From assembly GCA_002421845.1 (NCBI GenBank), contig DISL01000080.1:1-47395 (forward strand): DNA of 47,395 bases, written 5' to 3'. The position numbers were made by a program, and so were the translations under genes. This document shows, one piece after another, positions 24,496-32,688 of this stretch. The stretch's first letter is position 1. Each line of letters begins with the position of its first letter. The notes under the pieces are model-generated. The model ran no database searches and was not told where the DNA came from. It saw nothing but the letters and a program-made list of their open reading frames with translations. This DNA comes from Epsilonproteobacteria bacterium UBA6211 (GTDB taxonomy: Bacteria; Campylobacterota; Campylobacteria; Campylobacterales; Arcobacteraceae).

Positions 24496-25630
24496 TTATT
24501 ATCTCCATTCTTTTTCTAATTTCTATTAAATAATCTTTATAATTCCCACAAAAACTTAAATCAACACTTTTCATTTTTAACACTACTTTTATATTATTAG
24601 TCCCTAGCACTACAGTTTTATCAATACTATCTAAATGTTTTGGATATAAAAGCATTGTAGTGCTAATATTTTCAAAATTATTACCATACAAATACATTTG
24701 GTATCTATCATCTCTTTTTGCAAGTTCATTTTCTGCTAATATCTTGTATTTACAGTCTATTATCAAATTTTTACTTTTTACTATAATATCAGGTTTTAAA
24801 TTTAATCCACCAAATGAAATATAGCTTTTTGGTACTTCAACATTATCATATTGTTCTTCTACTATTCTAGCTATAAACTTTTCAAACAACACATTCATAT
24901 CAAATAAAAATGCAAACGATTTTTTATCTTGACTAAATAGTGGGATTAATTGTTTGATAAGTAAAATGGCGATTTCAAAACTTGTTTTAAATCTGCTATT
25001 TAATCTATTAAAATGCACATTTAAGTTATTTATATCTATGGTTTTATACTCTACTTCATCAAAAATAAGCTCACACTGTTTTAAAAGTTTTTTATCTTTT
25101 ACAAACTTTTGTAAATACTTGACTGCAAATAAAAAAAACTGATTTAGCAAGTTATTTGGACTAAATTCATCATATTCACAATAAATTTTATTTTTAGTAA
25201 AATTATATTTTAGGTTTTCATTAATAAGATACTTACCTTTTAAAACAGGAAGATTATCTTGTTCAGTAATGTACTCTTTATAAATGCCTTTTTTTAGTTC
25301 ATTTAATAGACCACTTGCAAACATTTGAACAAACACTTCCAAAATATTATGTTTTTGATTGGCACATGAAGCTATTTGTTCATTGGATAGTTGCACATCA
25401 TAAGCATACATTAACATATAAATAAAAATGCTGAGATTTTGCTCATCATTATGATTTGCAATTTTAGGAAGTATATAGTAATCTTCATTATTAAAATTCA
25501 ATATTCCACAATATTGTCTAGCCTTTAAAGTTTTCCACTCTAGCTTGAAATATTTGTGAAGAGATACTATATCTACGATATGCTCCTTTAAGTATTGATG
25601 TTTCACTTCCTCATATTCATAGATAATCAT
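24485..25630 (-). CDS. McrC-family restriction endonuclease subunit
   Basis: The C-terminal PD-(D/E)xK nuclease shows Pro280-Asp281, Asp292-x-Lys294 (IDCKYK) and Gln311 (DDRYQMYLYG). The N-terminal two thirds match the McrC fold that activates McrB (ARQYCGILNF, then GKYLINENLKYN). The protein is 381 residues, usual for this group. It is cytosolic and acts with the McrB-like protein encoded directly downstream. All catalytic residues are present. The gene begins about 40 bases after the original end of the broken DUF1016 gene. Confidence 0.9.
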   Translation of the reverse strand: MIIYEYEEVKHQYLKEHIVDIVSLHKYFKLEWKTLKARQYCGILNFNNEDYYILPKIANHNDEQNLSIFIYMLMYAYDVQLSNEQIASCANQKHNILEVFVQMFASGLLNELKKGIYKEYITEQDNLPVLKGKYLINENLKYNFTKNKIYCEYDEFSPNNLLNQFFLFAVKYLQKFVKDKKLLKQCELIFDEVEYKTIDINNLNVHFNRLNSRFKTSFEIAILLIKQLIPLFSQDKKSFAFLFDMNVLFEKFIARIVEEQYDNVEVPKSYISFGGLNLKPDIIVKSKNLIIDCKYKILAENELAKRDDRYQMYLYGNNFENISTTMLLYPKHLDSIDKTVVLGTNNIKVVLKMKSVDLSFCGNYKDYLIEIRKRMEIINGI

Positions 25631-25670
25631 ATTTTAAAAACTCTTTTATTGTTTATTTTTATAACTATTC

Positions 25671-26657
25671 TCATTCTTCTAACAACCTTCTAAAGTCTTC
25701 TTTATTTGGTAAAACCGTTAAATATTTACTTGCATATATTTGATTGTTGTCCTTTGGAAGAGTTAATTCTACTAAAGTTTTACTTTTGTCTTTACAAAGT
25801 ATAATGCCTATTGTTGGATTTTAATCTTCTGCTTTTTCATATCTATCAAAGTAGTTTACATACATCATCATTTGACCTATATCTTGATGTTTTAGCTCAC
25901 CTATTTTTAAGTCTATTACGACAAAAGATTTTAAAAATCTGTTGTAAAATACCAAATCAACTTTGAAATGTTTTTCATCTATGGTTATTCTTTTTTGTCG
26001 TGCGACAAATGTAAATCCTTTGCCAAGTTCAAGTAAAAAATGCTCTAATTTATCAATAAGCTTTTGTTCTAGCTCACTCTCACTATAAGTTGAAAGTTCC
26101 GGAAGCCCTACAAACTCCAAAATATAAGGATCTTTTATCATATCATCAATACTTTGTAACACTTGACCTTTGGAAGATAGTTCTTTTACTTTTGATTTAT
26201 CTTTACTCAATGCCAATCTTTCAAAAAGTCCAGTGTCAAATTGTCTTTTAAGTTCTCTCAAACTCCAACTATTTTCTAGTGCTTCTATTTCATAAAAGTT
26301 TCGCTCATCTTGATTGTCAATTCTTGTCAAAAATATATAGTGTGACCAGCTTAATTTGAATTCGCTAGACAGTGTCTGTCTTTTTTGATATATCAAATAA
26401 AACTGTCTCATATTTTTTAAATTTTGCTCTGAAAAGCCCTTACCAAATTCTTTTGTAAGCTCCATAGACAGATTAGATATAAGCCCTATTCCATATTCCG
26501 CTCTACTCTCTCCACCTTGTTCTTCTTCAACTATTCTTTTACCTATTTCATAATAGGTTTGTGTCATAGTTGCATTTATTGTTTGGTAAACTTGGTTTCT
26601 AGCTTTTTGAAGTAGTGATTTTATATCTTGATAAAAGTTTTTATTAGTCAAATTCAT
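25671..26657 (-). pseudogene. YhcG/DUF1016-type PD-(D/E)xK nuclease, interrupted by a stop codon
   Basis: The frame from 26657 reads 278 residues to TAA at 25821-25823, then continues in the same frame as NPTIGIILCKDKSK and on to TGA at 25671-25673. The continuation is the normal C-terminus of the family, so one codon (probably GAA) has become TAA. The N-terminal DUF1016 domain and most of the nuclease core (VDLVFYN, VVIDLKIG) lie before the stop; about 49 residues lie after. The shortened protein may still be made. The gene is first in the first cassette, behind its own extended -10 element. Confidence 0.85.
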
Positions 26658-26688
26658 ACTATCTCTTTTCCTAAAATAAATTTACCAA

Positions 26689-26697
26689 ATTGTACCA
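26689..26697 (-). promoter_or_regulatory. Extended -10 element before the McrBC cassette
   Basis: ATGGTACAAT on the minus strand (TG-G-TACAAT) in the 62-base gap between hypD and the DUF1016 gene, identical over ten bases to the element before the second cassette. Confidence 0.5.
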
Positions 26698-26719
26698 TAA
26701 TTCTTTTAAAATAATATTA

Positions 26720-27844
26720 CTAATTACTTATTCTGTATTTATAATACGCTGCACAAGCCCCCTCACTACTTACCATACAGCTTCCCACAGGTGTCATAGG
26801 TGTACATGCTTTGCCGAAAAGTTTACATTCATTCGGCAAGGCTTTGCCTTTTAGTATCTCACCGCAAAGGCATAGTTTATGGTCTTGGCAAGTGTTATGG
26901 GGTAATATATCTTTATAGATTACCTCAGTGTCTAAAAATGCAAATTCATCTTTTAGTTTGAGTCCTCCATTTGGTATCTCTCCAAGCCCTCTAAACTCAA
27001 AAGATTCTCTTGGTTCAAGATATTTATCGTTTAATCTTTGGGCATTTATATTACCCTCATGATTTACGCATCTACTGTATTGAATCTCTACTTCGCTTCT
27101 TCCTTCATTTATCTGTTTTACAAGCATCAAAACAGACTGCATAACATCCACTGGTTCAAAACCGCTTACAACTACAGGCTTTTTGTAAATATCGGCAAAT
27201 TCATCATATATCTTTGAACCACTTATAACACTAACATGGCTCGGTCCTATAAAAGCATCTATATTGTTGGTCTCATCATCAAGCAATGCCCTCATAGCAG
27301 GGGGAACAAGTACATGATTGATATGAAAAAAGAGATTTTTAATATTTTGTTTTATTACCGTCTCTAAAAGTGCCGATGTCATAGGTGTAGTCGTCTCAAA
27401 ACCGATGGCTATATATATCACTGTTTTATCAGGGTTTTGGGTAGCAATCTTAACGGCGTCCATCGGGCTATATACAAACCTAACATCAGCCCCATTTGCT
27501 CTTGCATCTTGAAGGGTTCCTTCGCTTCCAAGAACTTTTATCATATCTCCAAGGGTCACTATAATAGTATCTTTCATATTGGCTAAGGTTATAGCGTGGT
27601 CTATTCTGTTTTTGGGCATCACGCATACGGGACACCCTGGGCCGTGAATAAATTTGATGTTTTTTGGTAAAAGTTGATTAATCCCGTATTTCATAATAGC
27701 ATGGGTATGCCCACCGCATACTTCCATTATTTTGACATCTTTTTGTAGTTTTTTTGCCTCTATTTCTATACTAAAAGCTAATGCTTTTATAACATCACTA
27801 TTTCTAAAACCTTCATAAAGGTCTTTTAACTCCAAACTAGCCAT
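26720..27844 (-). CDS. hypD: Hydrogenase maturation protein HypD
   Basis: The iron-sulfur scaffold that, with HypC, carries the Fe(CN)2CO unit. Conserved cysteines are in place: Cys43 in EVCGGHTHAI, Cys71/Cys74 in GPGCPVCV, and the C-terminal cluster ligands in CLCGEILKG, KLFGKACTP and the final SSEGACAAYY. Length 374 is normal. Its start overlaps hypC by 8 bases. Downstream, the operon is broken by the McrBC cassette before hypE. Confidence 0.96.
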   Translation of the reverse strand: MASLELKDLYEGFRNSDVIKALAFSIEIEAKKLQKDVKIMEVCGGHTHAIMKYGINQLLPKNIKFIHGPGCPVCVMPKNRIDHAITLANMKDTIIVTLGDMIKVLGSEGTLQDARANGADVRFVYSPMDAVKIATQNPDKTVIYIAIGFETTTPMTSALLETVIKQNIKNLFFHINHVLVPPAMRALLDDETNNIDAFIGPSHVSVISGSKIYDEFADIYKKPVVVSGFEPVDVMQSVLMLVKQINEGRSEVEIQYSRCVNHEGNINAQRLNDKYLEPRESFEFRGLGEIPNGGLKLKDEFAFLDTEVIYKDILPHNTCQDHKLCLCGEILKGKALPNECKLFGKACTPMTPVGSCMVSSEGACAAYYKYRISN

Positions 27845-28121
27845 TTGGGCAATTATCCCCGTCTTTTATGGCTTGTTGTCGTTCTTCTTCATCCATAGCT
27901 TGTAATATCTCACGGTATGTTTCAAGGGAGAGCAAAGCGTCCTCTTCATCTATTTTATTCATCACAAACCCTATATGAATCAGTACAAAATCACCTATTT
28001 GTACATCATCTTCGCCCATCAAATCAAGACTTGCTTCACGACTTACACCAAAAGTATCGACTGTTGCGATATTTTTTACTTTATCTATTTTTGTTACACG
28101 AGAAGGTATAGAAAGGCACAT
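27837..28121 (-). CDS. hypC: Hydrogenase maturation chaperone HypC
   Basis: A small chaperone (94 residues) beginning MCLSIPSRV, where Cys2 binds the iron and HypD or the hydrogenase large subunit. The OB-fold core (GVSREASLDLMG, GDFVLIHIGFVMNKI) is typical. The C-terminal tail is acidic. It overlaps hypB by one base and hypD by eight. Confidence 0.95.
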   Translation of the reverse strand: MCLSIPSRVTKIDKVKNIATVDTFGVSREASLDLMGEDDVQIGDFVLIHIGFVMNKIDEEDALLSLETYREILQAMDEEERQQAIKDGDNCPNG

Positions 28122-28912
28122 TATCTACACCCCATCTTGAAGCTTATCCAATCGGCTACTTTTTTAATACTATCCATATCTTTTGTATTAATTTCCATAA
28201 TATCCACATTTGGTTTTAGTCTTCTAGCCTCTTTTTTCTCTGCTTCTATATCATAGTCAAAATGCGGTAAAAGGTCTGTTTTGGTAATAAGTACCAAATC
28301 TGCACTTCTAAACATCACGGGATATTTTGCTATTTTATCATTCCCCTCAGGTACCGAAACCAACACAATATTAAGGTGTGTCCCCACATCATAACTAGCA
28401 GGACATACAAGATTTCCTACATTTTCCACAAAACATACATCTATAGGGTCAAGTGGAAGATGATGAAGTGCTTTATGCACCATAAAAGCATCAAGGTGAC
28501 ATGCACTTCCGGTTTGTATTTGATAAGCATCAATCCCTACATTTTTGAGTCTATCGGCATCCCTTGAAGTTTCCAAATCACCTTCTATTACTGCATATTT
28601 AAAATTTGCCACGTTTTTGAGTTTTTCTAAAAGGGTAGTTTTACCGCTTCCTGGGCTACTCATAAGGTTTATAGCAAGGACTTTATGCTCATCAAAATGT
28701 TCACGATTATGTCTTGCTTGTGTATCGTTTTTGTCCAATATTTTTGTGATAACCGCAACTGTTTTTTTATCGTTTAATTGTGGGTTGGCATGAACCGTAT
28801 CAAGTCTTTCATCGTGATGATGATGGTGGTGATGATGGTCATCGTGGTCATGATGATGCCCATGGTCATGATGGTGATGGTCTGTTATGCTACATCCGCA
28901 GTCTTTACACAT
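28121..28912 (-). CDS. hypB: Hydrogenase nickel incorporation GTPase HypB
   Basis: A SIMIBI-class GTPase that delivers nickel with HypA. An N-terminal CxxCxC (2, 5, 7) is the high-affinity nickel site and is followed by a His-rich stretch (12-33) for nickel storage. The P-loop SSPGSGKTT is at 85-93, the intersubunit metal site is in GSACHLDA, and LITKTDLLP gives the G4 motif. Length 263. It starts the hypBCD block, 62 bases after the DUF364 gene. Confidence 0.96.
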   Translation of the reverse strand: MCKDCGCSITDHHHHDHGHHHDHDDHHHHHHHHDERLDTVHANPQLNDKKTVAVITKILDKNDTQARHNREHFDEHKVLAINLMSSPGSGKTTLLEKLKNVANFKYAVIEGDLETSRDADRLKNVGIDAYQIQTGSACHLDAFMVHKALHHLPLDPIDVCFVENVGNLVCPASYDVGTHLNIVLVSVPEGNDKIAKYPVMFRSADLVLITKTDLLPHFDYDIEAEKKEARRLKPNVDIMEINTKDMDSIKKVADWISFKMGCR

Positions 28913-28974
28913 TTTTATTCCTTGTATTTTTGGTATATTGGTATATTAGTGTATTTAAGATTAAAGTCCAATAA

Positions 28975-29727
28975 CTAATTACTAGTTTCCATTAAATAAC
29001 ACTTTTGTTCAAATATATCTTCCAAAACGGTATTTTTGTTCATCACAAAACCGTCCGTATAAATACTTGCTATATGAGTTATCCCTATATTTTCATACCA
29101 TTTATAGTGCCCTCCGGCAGAAAAACCTGCCAAAATAACTATCTTAGCTTTTTGGGTAAATTTGAGTACGGCATCTATTGTAGAACCTATCAGCGAAGCT
29201 CCGGTAATTACTACAATATCAGCTTTACTTACCCCTTCGTATTCAAATATATCGTTATAAATTCCCAGATGCTTATCGCTTGTTTGCCTACAAAATACAT
29301 CTACGTTTTTACCTGATTGTTTGAGTTTTAATACGACCGGAGATAAGTTTCCTACAAAAACTATTCTATCCTCTTTTGAACTATTATGATTTATAAAATC
29401 AGATAAAAGTGCCCTTAGATTGTCTTTCAACTCTATCTTTTCCATATCCAAAAGAAACTGTCCCACCGCATTGACGGCAGATAAGGCAACGGCTCTTTTA
29501 GAAATATCATAATATTTACTTTTTTCAAAAATATCTTCCAAACTCTCATATTCAGTCAAATATACTTCACCCTCTTCTTTTGGAGTCAGGGTCAACCCTA
29601 TATATTTTTTGTTTTTGTATTCTACTACCGTATGGGTAAATACACTACCCACACAGTACTCAACCAATTTGAGGTCGTATTGTTTTGAAGCAACTCTAGC
29701 TTGTTTGGTAAGAGTATCAAAAATCAC
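28975..29727 (-). CDS. DUF364/DUF4213-family putative metal-handling protein
   Basis: A 250-residue soluble protein. The N-terminal enolase-N-like DUF4213 part reads GSVFTHTVVEYKN. The C-terminal Rossmann-like DUF364 part has VVITGASLIGSTIDAVL and VILAGFSAGGHYKWYENIG, where the family has its ligand pocket. The family is described as a likely heavy-metal chelation or siderophore-like small-molecule enzyme. Placement between hupE and hypB suggests a role in nickel or hydrogenase cofactor handling. It overlaps hupE by 4 bases. Confidence 0.75.
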   Translation of the reverse strand: MIFDTLTKQARVASKQYDLKLVEYCVGSVFTHTVVEYKNKKYIGLTLTPKEEGEVYLTEYESLEDIFEKSKYYDISKRAVALSAVNAVGQFLLDMEKIELKDNLRALLSDFINHNSSKEDRIVFVGNLSPVVLKLKQSGKNVDVFCRQTSDKHLGIYNDIFEYEGVSKADIVVITGASLIGSTIDAVLKFTQKAKIVILAGFSAGGHYKWYENIGITHIASIYTDGFVMNKNTVLEDIFEQKCYLMETSN

Positions 29728-30239
29728 TTGACGAATACTGCTTTTAGATTTGATTTGCTGTATCCAAAAGCTATAGCCATACCCATTAAATGAAGAATAA
29801 GTGTAGATATACTAAATCCTAACATATAAGCTAGGAACGACCCTTCACTAAACTCTGCACCGTGAGCATATCCATGAAATAAACCAAAAAACGCAACCAT
29901 AGCAACTATAAAGTTTATTGATAGTCTATTTGCAAAACCGATAAGTGTAAATATAACCGCTACAGAAAGTAAAATCCCCTCTTCTACACCCACAAAAGCA
30001 ACTCCTGCATATCCTGCAACGGCAGCTATCATCATAGCACCTATAAAAGCAACCAACGTCAAATAACCCTTTGAATTAGCATAAAATGCCAAAAATCCAA
30101 CCCCTAACATAGCCAAAATATGGTCTAAACCGCTAATCGGATGTAAAAATCCACTTGCTATTCCTCCGCTCTCTAAAACATCTGTATGTCCAAACGCCAT
30201 ACTTACGGCAATAATAGCCAAAACAAATAAACTTTTCAT
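29724..30239 (-). CDS. hupE: HupE/UreJ-family nickel permease
   Basis: A small membrane protein with an N-terminal signal-like segment ending AFGHT, then about six helices. The family motif HPxxGxDH is seen as HPISGLDHILAM (33-44). HupE/UreJ proteins mediate nickel entry for hydrogenase or urease. It is the first gene of the hyp operon, with GGAG before the start and A/T-rich promoter-like sequence in the 89-base divergent region. Length 171. Confidence 0.9.
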   Translation of the reverse strand: MKSLFVLAIIAVSMAFGHTDVLESGGIASGFLHPISGLDHILAMLGVGFLAFYANSKGYLTLVAFIGAMMIAAVAGYAGVAFVGVEEGILLSVAVIFTLIGFANRLSINFIVAMVAFFGLFHGYAHGAEFSEGSFLAYMLGFSISTLILHLMGMAIAFGYSKSNLKAVFVK

Positions 30240-30328
30240 ACAAATTCTCCTTAAAATATGAATATCTATTCAGTATTGTAGCTACTATTTATAAATCTTA
30301 TATTATAATTCTACTATCTTATATTGAT

Positions 30329-31000
30329 TTGGAACTAAATATGTTAAGTCGTTGTATCCATTGCGGTCATAAAATAGTATATCATTTACAAAACGGTCAT
30401 ATCAAGTGTGCAAAATGCAAAAAAAAATTTAGCCCACAAAAATTTGAAAAAAGTTTGGAGATTATAAAAGGGTTTTGTAATGATTCAAATGCTTTGGAAC
30501 TATCAAGACAACTAGAGATAAGTTACGTCACAGTTTTGAATACATATAAAGATATACGATTAAAAATTGCACTTTTTTGTCAACACAACTTTGAAAATCA
30601 TGAAACCCATATCAATGAATACGATGAATATTTATACCTCCCTGCCAACAAAAAAAAGGAAATAGAACATATTTTTGAAGCACAAAATTTCATAATATTC
30701 GACTATGGTAAAATTTATACTTTGATATTGCCGTTTTCTTCAAAATACTCAAACTTCTCTGACAGTCCAGAAGAACTAAAAAAATTTCTAACTTACAACA
30801 AAATAGCCAAACTAAAAAATCAAGACAATAATATAAATAGATTTTGTAAGTTTTTTGAATCAAATATCAAAAAATATAAAGGTATTGAAAATGAAAATTT
30901 TGTCTATTATCTTAAGGAACTTGAGTTTAAATTTAACTATAATATTAATGAAAGGTACAATATCGTCATTAAGTTGATGTATGCTAGTATATCAAGATGA
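30329..31000 (+). CDS. Zinc-ribbon/HTH protein, resembling the head of an IS1595-type transposase
   Basis: The N-terminus has a zinc ribbon (Cys5, Cys8, Cys23, Cys26), followed by a helix-turn-helix (about 48-72, LSRQLEISYVTVLNTYKDIR). This is the arrangement at the head of IS1595/ISXO2 transposases. The remaining 150 residues do not show a DDE catalytic triad that I can recognise, and there are no terminal inverted repeats nearby. It overlaps tamA by 4 bases, so it is a stable operon member and possibly a domesticated DNA-binding regulator. Length 223, function unknown. Confidence 0.6.
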   Translation: MELNMLSRCIHCGHKIVYHLQNGHIKCAKCKKKFSPQKFEKSLEIIKGFCNDSNALELSRQLEISYVTVLNTYKDIRLKIALFCQHNFENHETHINEYDEYLYLPANKKKEIEHIFEAQNFIIFDYGKIYTLILPFSSKYSNFSDSPEELKKFLTYNKIAKLKNQDNNINRFCKFFESNIKKYKGIENENFVYYLKELEFKFNYNINERYNIVIKLMYASISR

Positions 31001-32688
31001 TTAAAAGAATATTTACCAAACTTTTTCTTACATTGTCATTGTTTGCCGGTGAGATAAATCAAATAAATTTTAGTGGTGATGTGGATTTGGTAATCGGTGA
31101 TTTTTCAAAAGAAAATCTCCTAAAAGTATGTAATATTTCATATCCCCCATTTTATAAAATTTGGCAAGACAACCCTACTTTTAGCCAATACGATATAGTG
31201 GTATGTAGTGAATCTATAGATGAATATGCTCAAAGTCTTGGATTTTACAAAGCAGATATTTCATACTCTATAGAAAACGAAATATCTCAAATACATATAA
31301 CCAAAAATCAACCGATTCAAATCAACTCTATAATCATAGATGAAGAGTACGCTCCGCTAATACATATCAAAAAAAACGATTATTTTAATACTATAGATTT
31401 CTCAAACTCAAAAAAATCAATAAGAGAATATCTCAATCAAACAGGTTATCCAAAAGCAGAACTTGACGCAAAAGCCTATGTGGACGTAGATAATTATAAA
31501 GTGGATATTTCATATCAAGTTACCAAAAACTCACCTCAATATTTCGGTAAAATCACAGTAGATAATGATGCAGACGTTGATGTGAAATATATACAAAAAG
31601 AGATAAAATTCAAAGAGGGAGAGCTTTATAATTCTTTGCTTATTGACCAAACTTACGAAGGACTTTATAACTTCGGTATTTACAAATATATCTCTCTAGA
31701 ACACACACTAGATAGTAGCGACCCTACAATTCCCGTAAATGTCAAACTCCTACAAGGTGCATATAGAGAGACTAGCTACGGTATAGGATATGATACGGAC
31801 AACGGCGGAAGATTTAAAGCAGAATACAAAAACGACAATTTTTTCGGCAATCTAAAAAAACTCTCCATAGGTACAAGGGTAAATCAAGACGGATACAATA
31901 TCTACAATAATTTTTACATCCCCTACTTTTTATTTGACGGTGTATCTTTGAAAAACGAGTTAAAATACGAAGATATGGACTATGAAAGTTATTCGCAAGA
32001 AAAAATAGAAGAAAAAATCTATCTCTCAAAAGAGATATTTGGACTTACAAACTCTATAGGATTACTAAGCCAAAACAGCCAAATAAAATCAGAACTTAAA
32101 GAATATGCAAGTGGAAACTATCTTTTGAACTCCATATTTTTTAATACCATTTTAGATGAACGTGACTCTGTAATAAGCCCAAAAAACGGTTATTACATCT
32201 CATTTTATATAGAAAACGGAACGAAAGGTTTGGCTAGTGAAGAAAACTACATAAAAACATTGACGGAAATTAGATATATCAAAACTTTCGATAAACTAAC
32301 AACATCACTTAAAACAAAAGTTGGAACACTTGACAAAGACTTACCTATTTTTAAACATTTTTTTGCAGGTGGAGATTATAGTAACAGAGGATATACATAT
32401 CAAAACGTAGGACTAAAAGACCCTGACAACAACCCATACGGTGGTTTATCTATGATAGATAACTCTTTGGAATTTGAATATAACGTTTATAAAGATATCG
32501 GTATTGCCACGTTTTTTGATTCAACTATGCTAAGTCTAAAACCAAATGATTTTAGTGAAAAGTTTTATAACTCCATAGGTATAGGGGCTAGGTATTATAC
32601 CCCTATAGGACCGCTTAGGGTTGATTTGGGTTTCCCTCTTGAAGATGGCGGGTTTGTATTTCACATAGGTATAGGACAGGTATTTTGA
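30997..32688 (+). CDS. tamA: TamA-like outer-membrane assembly protein (BamA superfamily)
   Basis: A signal peptide (about 1-17, ending in FAG) leads to POTRA-like repeats (about 20-240), then a C-terminal 16-strand barrel. The barrel has the superfamily hallmarks GGDYSNRGYTYQNVG (VRGF-like loop) and the last strand VFHIGIGQVF ending in Phe. At 563 residues it matches TamA rather than BamA (about 750 or more). TamA works with TamB to insert outer-membrane proteins or move phospholipids, and tamB follows with a 4-base overlap. Confidence 0.88.
   Translation: MIKRIFTKLFLTLSLFAGEINQINFSGDVDLVIGDFSKENLLKVCNISYPPFYKIWQDNPTFSQYDIVVCSESIDEYAQSLGFYKADISYSIENEISQIHITKNQPIQINSIIIDEEYAPLIHIKKNDYFNTIDFSNSKKSIREYLNQTGYPKAELDAKAYVDVDNYKVDISYQVTKNSPQYFGKITVDNDADVDVKYIQKEIKFKEGELYNSLLIDQTYEGLYNFGIYKYISLEHTLDSSDPTIPVNVKLLQGAYRETSYGIGYDTDNGGRFKAEYKNDNFFGNLKKLSIGTRVNQDGYNIYNNFYIPYFLFDGVSLKNELKYEDMDYESYSQEKIEEKIYLSKEIFGLTNSIGLLSQNSQIKSELKEYASGNYLLNSIFFNTILDERDSVISPKNGYYISFYIENGTKGLASEENYIKTLTEIRYIKTFDKLTTSLKTKVGTLDKDLPIFKHFFAGGDYSNRGYTYQNVGLKDPDNNPYGGLSMIDNSLEFEYNVYKDIGIATFFDSTMLSLKPNDFSEKFYNSIGIGARYYTPIGPLRVDLGFPLEDGGFVFHIGIGQVF

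Noticed and set aside
15080..28912. A prophage or integrative element carrying the defence genes
   Set aside because: No integrase, transposase, phage structural gene or flanking direct repeat was seen around either cassette; the borders are clean gene borders within the hyp operon.
28778..28978. Plus-strand Met/Val-rich ORFs opposite the hypB start
   Set aside because: They are the antisense of the His-rich codons of HypB; no ribosome site.
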